DNA of 64,000 nucleotides. Source: Candidatus Poribacteria bacterium (GTDB taxonomy: Bacteria; Poribacteria; WGA-4E; WGA-3G). Below, piece after piece: positions 35,738 to 44,583 of this stretch. How positions within the stretch are numbered: position 1 is the stretch's first letter; each line of letters starts with the position of its first letter. The stretch lies in NCBI GenBank assembly GCA_022394755.1, contig JAGFCA010000008.1:1-64000 (forward strand). The letters are read 5' to 3'. Made by a program: the position numbers and the translations under genes. Below the pieces are notes generated by a model. It saw nothing but the letters and a program-made list of their open reading frames with translations, did not search any database and was not told the origin of the DNA.

Positions 35738-37636
35738 ATGAAAAAAATATATGTCCCTGTTGACAACTCTGATTATTCTGATGCAAGTATTGACTTAGCT
35801 GTGGAATTCGCAAAACACTTTGAATCCCAATTGGTTGGGTCACACGTTTATGCAGCAAAAATGCATGATGTTCGCTTTAAGCAGATGGAGTATACACTTC
35901 CCGAGGAATATCAGGATGAAGTTGAACTGGAAAAACAGCGACGTATACACGACACACTCATTACAATGGGACTCCAACTAATTTCGGATTCCTATCTTGA
36001 GGTAATGAAGAAGAAGTGTGAATTGTTCAATATTCCATTTGAACCACAAATGCCTGAAGGTAAACACTATATTAAACTCGTAGAAGATATCCAAGAAGGC
36101 GAATACGATCTTGTGATTATGGGTGCTCTTGGCATGGGTGCTGTAAAAGATAGCCTAATTGGTGGTGTAACAGAACGTGTTGTTAGACGAATTAACACTG
36201 ATACTCTTGTTGTGCGAAACCTTGACCCAATTGAAGAACAACAAGGAAATATTCTTGTCGGTATTGATGGGAGTCCTGAATCGTTTTCTGGTTTAAAAAC
36301 CGCTATCCAACTCGGTCAAAAGTTCAATAAACAGGTAGAAGCTGTTGGCGTTTATGACCCGTACCTACACTATATTGTTTTTAATTCTGTTGTGAATGTA
36401 CTTACTGAACGTGCCGCAAGAACATTTAGATTTAAAGAACAGGAACAACTCCACGAAGAAGTAATTGATACTGGATTGGCAAAGATATATCAATCCCATT
36501 TAGAAGTCGCACGTTCTATCGCAAAAGAAGAACACGACTATAATTTAAAAATTACCCTCCTTGATGGTAAAGCGTACGAAAAAATAATACAATACACCCG
36601 CAAAACTGAACCGTGGCTTCTCGTCTTAGGACGAATTGGTGTTCATAGTGAACAAGAAATGGATATAGGAAGCACTGCAGAAAATCTACTACGTCTTGCG
36701 CCTTGCAATGTTCTACTATCAAGTCAAAGATATTTTCCACAAATTGATGTAAAAGCAGAAGAAACATTGGTATGGACTCAAGAGGCATTGGACCGTATGG
36801 AGAAAGCCCCTCCTCTGGTACGGGGTATTGCAAAGACTGCTGTTCATCGGTTTGCTATTGAACGCGGACATTCTGTCATTACTGAAAGTGTTATTGACAA
36901 AGCTATGGAAGCTATTATGCCACAACGTGCTTCTGAAAAATTAACACGCGTGGCAAAAGAGATTGCCGAACAGAAAGTTTTGGAATCAGGTGATGTCCAG
37001 ACATATATATGTGGTGAATGTGGGTATGCCGCACATAACCAGCAACCTGTGGTTTGTCCCGTATGCAGTTCTCCTCCAGAACGATTCCAGATGGTTAACA
37101 AAGATTCATTGGACCATATTGCTGTTGATGAAGGAGGTACTGAGGAAGAGGAAACCTTCGATGGTGTCCGTCTACAGTGGTCTGATCAAGCGAAAAAGGC
37201 TTTACGTACTGTGCCACGAGGCTACATGAGACGAAACGTGAAAGCACGAATTGAGAAATCTGCTCGTTCACAAAAAATACATACTATTACTAATGATTTT
37301 GCAACTGAAATAATTGATGAAAGCATGGGTGAAGCAGCAGCTGTACGTGAAGATGCTCCAGAACTTAAAGCCATGCAGACTCAGGATAAATCGCATGATA
37401 CTACAGATACAAACAATTTTGCCAGCACTCTACAGTGGACAGGAGAAGCAATTGAACGATTAAACTTAGTTCCTGAAGGCTTCATGCGGAATATCACTCA
37501 AACCCGTATTGAACAGAGAGCAAATGAAGCAGAAATTATGGAAATCACTCTCGATTTTGCCGCACGCGTTATTGAAGATGGAAGAAGTTTGGCAAATGAA
37601 GTATTAGGTGAGTATTACCAGCAGACACAAGAATAA
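35738..37636 (+). CDS. Tandem universal stress protein fused to rubredoxin-like and three PCP_red domains
   Basis: 632 residues. Order: two universal-stress (UspA) units in about residues 1-335, with MGALGMGAVKDSLIGGVTERV and LGRIGVHSEQEMDIGSTAENLLR resembling the nucleotide-binding loop; a PCP_red domain (344-400); a rubredoxin-like zinc or iron knuckle CGECGY...CPVCSSPPERF (423-455); and two further PCP_red domains (479-530 and 565-620). Each PCP_red copy begins with a W(T/S) motif and has a short helical core (LVWTQEALDRM, LQWSDQAKKAL, LQWTGEAIERL). This combination is unusual. The rubredoxin-like knuckle and PCP_red suggest redox or tetrapyrrole chemistry, and the Usp part a stress signal. 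Confidence 0.82.
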   Translation: MKKIYVPVDNSDYSDASIDLAVEFAKHFESQLVGSHVYAAKMHDVRFKQMEYTLPEEYQDEVELEKQRRIHDTLITMGLQLISDSYLEVMKKKCELFNIPFEPQMPEGKHYIKLVEDIQEGEYDLVIMGALGMGAVKDSLIGGVTERVVRRINTDTLVVRNLDPIEEQQGNILVGIDGSPESFSGLKTAIQLGQKFNKQVEAVGVYDPYLHYIVFNSVVNVLTERAARTFRFKEQEQLHEEVIDTGLAKIYQSHLEVARSIAKEEHDYNLKITLLDGKAYEKIIQYTRKTEPWLLVLGRIGVHSEQEMDIGSTAENLLRLAPCNVLLSSQRYFPQIDVKAEETLVWTQEALDRMEKAPPLVRGIAKTAVHRFAIERGHSVITESVIDKAMEAIMPQRASEKLTRVAKEIAEQKVLESGDVQTYICGECGYAAHNQQPVVCPVCSSPPERFQMVNKDSLDHIAVDEGGTEEEETFDGVRLQWSDQAKKALRTVPRGYMRRNVKARIEKSARSQKIHTITNDFATEIIDESMGEAAAVREDAPELKAMQTQDKSHDTTDTNNFASTLQWTGEAIERLNLVPEGFMRNITQTRIEQRANEAEIMEITLDFAARVIEDGRSLANEVLGEYYQQTQE

Positions 37637-37794
37637 AAAGGTTAGTACTTTTCACTTCCCAGACATGGATTCCTTTAATTCTCAGTATAAACTACTGTTC
37701 AATGATTGAAATTACAATCAAAATTACTTCTAAATCAACCGGTTATCCCAGCTTTAAATAACAGTATCTGCTGTATAAGAATAACAGGACCGAT

Positions 37795-38223
37795 ATGGCT
37801 GATATACCCATTATTACTTTTCAGATCCTCGGTCCAAATGAAGGTGCTGCAGAAGGTTCCACCAAAGGTTTATGGTTTAAAGTAAAATCTGAACCCCCTC
37901 CACAAGATGACCTATTAGTTGCCATAAAAGTATGCTCATCTAATGGAGAAGTAAAACAAACCGGATTTATCATGATTCTAAAACATGAATCCCATTCAGC
38001 AGACTTTTTCTATAAGACTGTCCTCGGTGAGCTTGATGTATGGTTGGAAATTGAACCAGTCTCCTCTCTCCAAAATCTTGAATTTCCACTCATTACAAAT
38101 GAAGGTTATGTTATTGAAGCAGGTTATATAATTACTGAGTACAACATCGGTGATTTATCAAAAATAGTTCCCTTTCAGTGGAACGGTCATGATCGTGGGG
38201 TGTGGACAGATGAAAGTCGTTAA
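37795..38223 (+). CDS. Hypothetical protein, beta-rich
   Basis: 142 residues without signal peptide or membrane helix. Pattern of alternating hydrophobic residues suggests an all-beta domain, perhaps like Calx-beta or fibronectin folds (TFQILGPNEGAAEGSTKGLWFKVKS). No catalytic motif. It stands alone between the Usp/PCP_red gene and the propeller gene, with gaps of 158 and 194 bases. I do not recognise it. Confidence 0.55.
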   Translation: MADIPIITFQILGPNEGAAEGSTKGLWFKVKSEPPPQDDLLVAIKVCSSNGEVKQTGFIMILKHESHSADFFYKTVLGELDVWLEIEPVSSLQNLEFPLITNEGYVIEAGYIITEYNIGDLSKIVPFQWNGHDRGVWTDESR

Positions 38224-38417
38224 TATGACAATTCAGATAGAGAAGCTTGATCTGATGTAGAATACCTACAACCAACCCAACACAAACGTAATTCCTGTAT
38301 AGATACATAGTATGTATAGTTGTTGAGAAAGATGTCAGATTAATAATTTCATTGGTGTTGTAGGATGTTAAAAATCATAAATATCATACAAACTAACTCT
38401 GGTTCCGGAGGAATGTA

Positions 38418-39731
38418 ATGAATAAGAAAATTTGTATTAGTCGAGTAATTACGGTAGTAAGTCTTGTAATCCTCTTTTTCTCAATGACCAGTTGTGCTCC
38501 AGTTATTTTTGATATAGATAACGCTACAAGTAAGAATTGGCATCAGTGGCGAGGACCAAACAATGATGGTGTTAGTAATGCAACCGATGTTCCTACAACT
38601 TGGAGTCAAACAGAAAATGTAAAATGGCGGTTTCCCTTACCTGGAGAAGGTGCATCCACACCTGTTATATGGGATGATAAAATCTTCCTTACATGTGCTG
38701 ATGGTGAGGAACTGGTTCTGATGTGTATTAACACACAAGGTGATGAACTATGGAAACGCACATTAGCAACAGGTAATAGAAGGTCGCGTGGAGATGAAGT
38801 AAATTTCGCTTCACCATCCCCAACAACTGATGGTAAACATGTGTGGGCGTTTTTAGGAAGTGGTGATCTTGTATGTTATGATTATGATGGTAATCAGGTG
38901 TGGAAAACAAACTTGGCTGAACGGTATGGTGAATTCAATCTGTATTTTATTATGTCGACCACTCCACTTCTTTATAAAGACAAACTATACATGCACTTAA
39001 TCCATAGTAGTGCATGGTTAGTTCTGGCACTTGATAAGATGACAGGTGAAGAGATATGGAAACAGAAAAGGAAAAGTGATGCCATACAAGAATCTGAACA
39101 GGCATATACATCACCGATGCTCTATCAAGACGCTGAACGGGAGTTACTGATTGTTCACGGCGCAGACTATGTGACCGCACATAATCTTGATGATGGAAGT
39201 GAAATTTGGCGGTGTGGTGGGTTCAATCCAGTACAAAACTACAACCAATTTTTCCGATTTGTAGCTTCACCTGTTTCAACTGATGGATTAATTGTCGTGC
39301 CATCAGCAAAAAACGGTCCAGTGATTGGAATAGATCCCTCAGGAACTGGTGATATCACAGATACTCAATGGCAAAAATGGAAATTGAGTAGAGGAACTCC
39401 AGATGTACCGTCACCATTAATACATGATGGTTTAGTCTATCTATGTCGCGAAAACGGAGATCTAATTTGTATTGACGCAACAACAGGAGAACAACTTTAT
39501 AGACACCAGACACACCGACATCGACACCGTTCATCTCCTGTTTATGCTAACGGACATATATACCTAACAGCCAGAGATGGTGTTGTAAATGTTGTTAAAG
39601 CCGGCAAGGACTTTGAGATTGTTGCTACAAATAATATTGATGAAGAAATCGCAGCATCTCCTGTAATTTTGGATGGCACGTTATACCTACGTAGTTACAA
39701 TGCGTTGTATGCAATTGGAAAGAATGAGTGA
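38418..39731 (+). CDS. PQQ-like beta-propeller lipoprotein
   Basis: 437 residues. The N-terminal helix ends in a lipobox MTSC, so lipid attachment at Cys is likely. The rest is an eight-bladed PQQ-type propeller: HQWRGPNNDGVS at the start, repeated W-docking units such as GDELWKR, GNQVWKTN, GEEIWKQ and GSEIWRC. Similar proteins include BamB and PQQ dehydrogenases, but catalytic residues of dehydrogenases are not evident. It overlaps the next gene by four bases. Confidence 0.85.
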   Translation: MNKKICISRVITVVSLVILFFSMTSCAPVIFDIDNATSKNWHQWRGPNNDGVSNATDVPTTWSQTENVKWRFPLPGEGASTPVIWDDKIFLTCADGEELVLMCINTQGDELWKRTLATGNRRSRGDEVNFASPSPTTDGKHVWAFLGSGDLVCYDYDGNQVWKTNLAERYGEFNLYFIMSTTPLLYKDKLYMHLIHSSAWLVLALDKMTGEEIWKQKRKSDAIQESEQAYTSPMLYQDAERELLIVHGADYVTAHNLDDGSEIWRCGGFNPVQNYNQFFRFVASPVSTDGLIVVPSAKNGPVIGIDPSGTGDITDTQWQKWKLSRGTPDVPSPLIHDGLVYLCRENGDLICIDATTGEQLYRHQTHRHRHRSSPVYANGHIYLTARDGVVNVVKAGKDFEIVATNNIDEEIAASPVILDGTLYLRSYNALYAIGKNE

Positions 39732-40615
39732 AAAGCTACAAGGAACTCCCCGATGATGCGGGGTCTAACATTGTTGGACAAGTTACAGCACAAGCAAAAA
39801 GAGTAAACCAACGGCTAAGTTCTGTTAAACATACGATAGCAGTTATGAGTGGTAAAGGTGGCGTAGGTAAAAGTGCAGTCACCTCAAATGTGGCAACTGC
39901 ATTGGCTTTGCAAGGGTTTTCTGTAGGTGTCGTTGATGCGGATATTAACGGTCCTACAATTGCCAAAATGATGGGGGTGCGGAAGTCTAAATTAGAATAT
40001 ACTTCGGCAGGGGTTAAACCCGCAATTACATCGCTTGGAATCAAAGTCATCTCTATGGATCTTCTCTTATCTGAAGATGATGCACCAGTATTATGGAACG
40101 CACATTCTCAGAAAGATGCCTTTACTTGGCGGAGTACAATGGAGGTAGGAGCCTTACGAGAATTTATCGGTGATACAGAATGGGAAGAATTAGATTATCT
40201 CCTTCTTGATTTACCTCCAGGTTCAGAACGTTTAGCAAATGTAGTCGAACTTATTCCGTCTCTTAGCGGTGTAGTCGTTGTTACGATTCCGTCAGATGTA
40301 TCACAACTAATTGTAAAGAAGTCTGTAACAATGGCAAGAGATGTTCTAAATGTACCAATTATAGGTGTGGTAGAGAATATGTCGTATTATGTATGTCATC
40401 ATTGTGGTGAAAGTGAACCACTATTTTCAAATGATGACGCTGTTGAGAGTGCTTTCCAATTCACTCTACTTGGTAAAATACCATTTGATCCAAAACTCTC
40501 ACAGTGTAATGATAGTGGAGTACCCTATATTCAACAACACCCAAATAATCAAGCAAGTGAAGCAATTGTTGCGACTGTTGAGAATATCAAGAAATACTTT
40601 AACGCATTATCCTAA
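39728..40615 (+). CDS. Mrp/ApbC-type iron-sulfur carrier ATPase
   Basis: 295-residue P-loop ATPase of the Mrp/NBP35 family that binds and delivers Fe-S clusters. Deviant Walker A MSGKGGVGKSAVTSN near residue 40, DADINGPTIAKMMG, DLPPGSERL, and the cluster-binding CHHCGE near residue 223 (YVCHHCGESEPLF). GTG start overlapping the propeller stop, so translational coupling is likely. Placed among PCP_red and radical SAM proteins, it may mature their clusters. Confidence 0.9.
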   Translation: MKSYKELPDDAGSNIVGQVTAQAKRVNQRLSSVKHTIAVMSGKGGVGKSAVTSNVATALALQGFSVGVVDADINGPTIAKMMGVRKSKLEYTSAGVKPAITSLGIKVISMDLLLSEDDAPVLWNAHSQKDAFTWRSTMEVGALREFIGDTEWEELDYLLLDLPPGSERLANVVELIPSLSGVVVVTIPSDVSQLIVKKSVTMARDVLNVPIIGVVENMSYYVCHHCGESEPLFSNDDAVESAFQFTLLGKIPFDPKLSQCNDSGVPYIQQHPNNQASEAIVATVENIKKYFNALS

Positions 40616-40662
40616 TTTGTGAATGAACAAGAGTTCTCCTAAAACTTTAATGGAGATAGTAA

Positions 40663-41187
40663 ATGAAATTCCTATGTATAGAATGTGAAACTGCAATGAA
40701 ATTTAAGGATGTAACCCGTCCTGAACAGGGATCTGTCACGGCTGTTTTCGAATGTCCAGACTGTTTTACTGAAATTGCTATGTTCCTAAATCCATCTGAA
40801 ACACAAATGCTAAAATCGTTGGATTTAAAACTTGGTGGAACCAATGAGACTGCACAACCGATGCAGATGGTACGTTCCCAATTACAAACAGGTAAAGAAG
40901 ATTCAGTACCAAATATTACATCTCAAATAGAGGGTAGTGAAACAGCTGAAGGAGGAAAGTGTCCTTTCACCTCCGTAATATCTGAAGCCTACGAAGAGGA
41001 ATCCGAACCCGAAACTGATGGTCTCTCATGGACACAAGACGCATTAGAACGTTTAGAACGTATACCTTCATTTGTCCGCCCAATGGCTAAAATGGGGATT
41101 GAAAGTTACGCAAAAGATAACGGACATACAGAGATCAATGCAGAGGTAATGGATCAAGCACGTGGAAACTTCCCAGCACAGTTCTAA
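40663..41187 (+). CDS. Zinc-ribbon protein with C-terminal PCP_red domain
   Basis: 174 residues. The N-terminal part has two Cys pairs, CIEC and CPDC (residues about 5-8 and 35-38), a rubredoxin-like or zinc knuckle; a further GGKCPF lies near residue 94. Residues 121-174 form a PCP_red domain with LSWTQDALERLERIPSFVRP, one of the clearest copies in the window. Soluble. GGAG ribosome site. It follows the Mrp gene and belongs to the PCP_red neighbourhood. Confidence 0.8.
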   Translation: MKFLCIECETAMKFKDVTRPEQGSVTAVFECPDCFTEIAMFLNPSETQMLKSLDLKLGGTNETAQPMQMVRSQLQTGKEDSVPNITSQIEGSETAEGGKCPFTSVISEAYEEESEPETDGLSWTQDALERLERIPSFVRPMAKMGIESYAKDNGHTEINAEVMDQARGNFPAQF

Positions 41188-41300
41188 TCTGATCAAATTG
41201 GTTGATTGAGTCCCTGTATACAAGTTATAATTTGAACACTGGAAAAATGTCAAATTAGTAACCTTTATTCCTAATATATTCAATATCAGGAGGATTATCA

Positions 41301-41975
41301 ATGGTGGATTACGGAGAAAAGAAAAACCTCACCTACGCCCCTACAGATATATTATATCCTGAAGATGATGGAAAACCGATGGCTGCAGGCGATCTACACA
41401 GAAGTCAGTTAATCAGGACATTACACGTTATTGAAGCATACTATGCCTCTGATCCAATGGTCTATGTTTCAGGTGATTTATTCATATATTACGAAGAGGG
41501 TGTACCATCTAAGTCTATATCCCCTGATGTTTTGGTTTCTTTCGGTGTAGGTATGAAGCAACGTAGGACTTACAAAGTATGGGAAGAAGGGAAAACACCA
41601 GAGTTTGTGATGGAGTTCAGTAGTAAGAACACTTTTGAAAAAGACTTAACTGAAAAGATTGAGATTTATGAATCTCTAAGTATACAAAATTATTTCCTCT
41701 ATGATGCTGAAGATCTATACCTGCCATCACAACTGATGGGGTATGAGTTAATAGATGGCAATTATGTTGATTTACCCTGTAATGAGAACGGTATCCATGC
41801 TTCGTCAATTGGGTTAGCTTTCCAAGTATTGGATGATGGATTAGGTATCTATAATCCTTCAACGGGTGAATTGTTACAAACACCTGTAGAACGGGAAGCA
41901 AAGCGAGCTGATAGTGCAGAAGCAGAAGTTGCTCAACTTAGAGAACAGGTTGCTCGAATGCAATCACAATCTTAA
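41301..41975 (+). CDS. Uma2 (DUF820) family PD-(D/E)XK nuclease-like protein
   Basis: 224 residues. The Uma2 fold is shown by YVSGDLFIYYEEG, SISPDVLVSFGVG and PEFVMEFSSKNT, in which Asp, Glu and the Ser-Ser-Lys region fit the PD-(D/E)XK pattern. The C-terminal 30 residues form a short coiled coil (AKRADSAEAEVAQLREQVAR), as in many Uma2 proteins of cyanobacteria and Planctomycetes. Function in cells is unknown. Good AGGAGG ribosome site. Confidence 0.88.
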   Translation: MVDYGEKKNLTYAPTDILYPEDDGKPMAAGDLHRSQLIRTLHVIEAYYASDPMVYVSGDLFIYYEEGVPSKSISPDVLVSFGVGMKQRRTYKVWEEGKTPEFVMEFSSKNTFEKDLTEKIEIYESLSIQNYFLYDAEDLYLPSQLMGYELIDGNYVDLPCNENGIHASSIGLAFQVLDDGLGIYNPSTGELLQTPVEREAKRADSAEAEVAQLREQVARMQSQS

Positions 41976-42039
41976 TTTGTTTCAACAAACTTGTAAGTAT
42001 GACATCTTATATAATGATGGATAAACTGATTAACAAGCG

Positions 42040-42498
42040 ATGCGTACGATAGTAGAACTCTCAATCAGATATATTCATCTAACTTCAGCAATAGTTTGGT
42101 TCGGAGGAGTTTTCTTTACGACAATAATTACAATACCTATAGTCCGTGGAAACTTAGATTCACAAGACCTGCTTAAAATACACAATCGATTTCGCGGTAT
42201 CATCTCTTTGATGATACACATTCTATATACAACAGGCGCGATCGTTGTCTTTATCGTTGCTTGGAACAACGATATGAAATTAAATGCAGAGTATATGATT
42301 ATCTCAGGGGCAAAATTAGCGGCATTCGGATTAATGGCTCTGTTTTGGGGTTTATACAGTTCACTATATCGTAAAAAACTTGAAGTCGCACCACCGAATA
42401 GTAATATTAACATACCTACACATATCAATCTTTTTGGTTATTTAACACTTTTTTCAGGAATAATTGTGATCGCACTTGCTTTACTATTAAGAATCTAA
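42040..42498 (+). CDS. Four-helix membrane protein, HemJ/CopD-like
   Basis: 152 residues with four predicted helices. The first, SIRYIHLTSAIVWFGGVFF, has the His-x6-Trp-x-Gly pattern found in CopD proteins and in the protoporphyrinogen oxidase HemJ, and length and topology match HemJ. Other membrane-near His residues (IHNRF, MIHILY, PTHINLFG) could bind haem or copper. It ends directly before the radical SAM gene, so the pair is surely co-expressed. Haem-linked or copper-linked function is an inference. Confidence 0.55.
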   Translation: MRTIVELSIRYIHLTSAIVWFGGVFFTTIITIPIVRGNLDSQDLLKIHNRFRGIISLMIHILYTTGAIVVFIVAWNNDMKLNAEYMIISGAKLAAFGLMALFWGLYSSLYRKKLEVAPPNSNINIPTHINLFGYLTLFSGIIVIALALLLRI

Positions 42499-43800
42499 AT
42501 GGAAAAAACTAAAGTTCAGGCTGTCTCATGGAATATAACTCGGTTGTGTAACCTTAAATGTACACACTGCTATCTTCCCGCAGGATTCGTAGATACAGAA
42601 GAATTTCCTCAAGGATACATTAGAGATACCGAATTAACACAATCACAGTGTTTTCGTGTAATTGATGAAATCGCAGAAATCAATCCAAACATTCTCCTAA
42701 TCCTCACAGGAGGAGAACCGTTATTACGACCTGATATTCTGGAAATCTCAAAATACGCTTCAGACACAGGATTTCTTGTGGTAATGGGTACAAACGGTGT
42801 TTTGCTCAATGACGAAGTCGTTGAAAAAATGCAACATAGCGGTGTTACAGGAGCAGGTTTAAGTATTGATTCAATACAACCTACTGATCACGACAAGTTT
42901 CGTGGTATGGAAGGGGCATGGCAGGCAACGATGGATGGTGTTGAAGCACTCAAACGGGCAAAGCTTGATTTCCTTGTACAGACTTCGGTTACACAATGGA
43001 ATTACGATGAAATTCCCCAGATTGTGGAATACGCATATCAGTTAGGTGCAAAAGTGCTCAATCTCTATTTTCTTGTTCGAACCGGTAGAGGGAAAACTGT
43101 TATGGACATTACTCCTACACAATATGAGAAAATGTTAGAGACCATGTTCCAATTACAGTCAAAATATAGTGGAAAAATGTTAATCGCAGCAAAATGTGCC
43201 CCACATTACAAACGAGTTATTTATGAACAGCAGTCCGACTCCGCATTCCTTCAAGGATATCCCAGTGGAACATGTCCATGCGGTATCTACTATTGTCGCA
43301 TTAGTCCTGAAGGAGAACTAACACCATGTCCATATTTACCTGTGAGTGTCGGTAATCTAAAAGATGAAAGTTTCGTCAAACTTTGGAATGAATCTGAAAC
43401 CTTTCACGATTTGAGAGATCGAAATAGACTTGAAGGAAAGTGTGGTGCTTGTGAATTTAAAGAGGTGTGTGGAGGCTGTAGAGCTCGTGCCTATGCAACT
43501 ACAGAGAATTATCTCGCAGCTGATGAATCTTGTGAGTATCAACCTGGACAAGAAAAACAACCGATTCAATTCGAAAAACGGACTGCCTTTGCATCAGAAC
43601 CCGATTACGATCTCACATGGAATGATGCTGCTGAGAAAAGACTAAAACGTGTGCCATCATTTGCACGAGGAATGGTTATTAAGAGTGTTGAAAAATACGC
43701 ACGTGAAAACGGATATCAGGAAATTACTCCTGAACTTATGCAGGCAGTCAAAAAGCGGTTTGATAAAACAGGAATTCCCTCTTTTAGACCACGACGTTAG
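42499..43800 (+). CDS. Radical SAM/SPASM protein with C-terminal PCP_red domain
   Basis: 433 residues. The radical SAM cluster motif CNLKCTHCY lies at residues 14-22, with LTGGEPLLRPD following. The C-terminal SPASM region binds extra [4Fe-4S] clusters: CPCGIYYCRISPEGELTPCPY and CGACEFKEVCGGCRARAYA. Residues 372-433 are a PCP_red domain (LTWNDAAEKRLKRVPSFARG). The SAM/SPASM part resembles the haem-maturation enzymes AhbD and NirJ, so a tetrapyrrole substrate is possible, but peptide-modifying SPASM enzymes also fit. Directly abuts the HemJ/CopD-like gene. Confidence 0.88.
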   Translation: MEKTKVQAVSWNITRLCNLKCTHCYLPAGFVDTEEFPQGYIRDTELTQSQCFRVIDEIAEINPNILLILTGGEPLLRPDILEISKYASDTGFLVVMGTNGVLLNDEVVEKMQHSGVTGAGLSIDSIQPTDHDKFRGMEGAWQATMDGVEALKRAKLDFLVQTSVTQWNYDEIPQIVEYAYQLGAKVLNLYFLVRTGRGKTVMDITPTQYEKMLETMFQLQSKYSGKMLIAAKCAPHYKRVIYEQQSDSAFLQGYPSGTCPCGIYYCRISPEGELTPCPYLPVSVGNLKDESFVKLWNESETFHDLRDRNRLEGKCGACEFKEVCGGCRARAYATTENYLAADESCEYQPGQEKQPIQFEKRTAFASEPDYDLTWNDAAEKRLKRVPSFARGMVIKSVEKYARENGYQEITPELMQAVKKRFDKTGIPSFRPRR

Positions 43801-43854
43801 CATAGTGAGACAAATCAAAGACAGACGTTGACTAAAATTGTTGAGGTACATTGA

Positions 43855-44574
43855 ATGCTATCACCAGATCAAATTTCATCTTTCCAAGAAGATGGATATC
43901 TTATACTTGAAAATCTTATAGATACAGATATAATTAACGGATGGAGAGAACAAATTTGGAAGCATTTTGATTCCAGTTTGGAAACTCCTGAGTCTTGGCC
44001 TGATAATTACGTCGTTGAGAACTTCGGTTTCTCACCACTATTTGGTCAATTACCGGCAATGCAAGAGATTATTGAACAATTAGGTGGAGGACACTTTGCA
44101 GGCGGCGGTGGATCACCCTTAGTGAAATGGCCAAATAAGGATGATGAATGGTCTATGCCGGGGAGTGGACATATTGATGCATATGGTCCAGGTGGTTGGA
44201 GTCCGTTTATGATGGGAGCAACAACCTATCTCTATGATGTTGAACCGAGTGGTGGAGCATTCGTATTTTGGCCAAAAAGTCATCATACCACACACGAATA
44301 CTTCCTTAAATATCCTGAACAAGTAGACGGAAGTTTTAGGGATATTGAAGGATGGGGATGGCATCTCTTCTCAGATTCATCACCAGAGGGACCACGCGAG
44401 TTTATTGGGGCTGCTGGCGATGTTGTTCTGTGGCACGCATATTTATGCCATACGGGTTCTGGGAATATCAATGACATACCTCGTGTTGGTATATTTGCAC
44501 GGTACCACCATAAACAACGAGAGGAAATTCGGTATGAAATACCTGAAGACCTTTGGAAATACTGGGTTATTTAA
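43855..44574 (+). CDS. Phytanoyl-CoA dioxygenase (PhyH) family protein
   Basis: 239-residue Fe(II)/2-oxoglutarate-dependent oxygenase. Iron ligands: HIDAYGPGG (His-x-Asp) near residue 103 and the distal His in VVLWHAYLCHTGSGN near residue 193; an Arg in VGIFARYHH could bind 2-oxoglutarate. It starts with the family pattern QISSFQEDGYLILENLID. PhyH proteins are numerous in Poribacteria; their substrates are mostly unknown. The next gene begins ten bases on. Confidence 0.92.
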   Translation: MLSPDQISSFQEDGYLILENLIDTDIINGWREQIWKHFDSSLETPESWPDNYVVENFGFSPLFGQLPAMQEIIEQLGGGHFAGGGGSPLVKWPNKDDEWSMPGSGHIDAYGPGGWSPFMMGATTYLYDVEPSGGAFVFWPKSHHTTHEYFLKYPEQVDGSFRDIEGWGWHLFSDSSPEGPREFIGAAGDVVLWHAYLCHTGSGNINDIPRVGIFARYHHKQREEIRYEIPEDLWKYWVI

Positions 44575-44583
44575 GGAGTAAGT

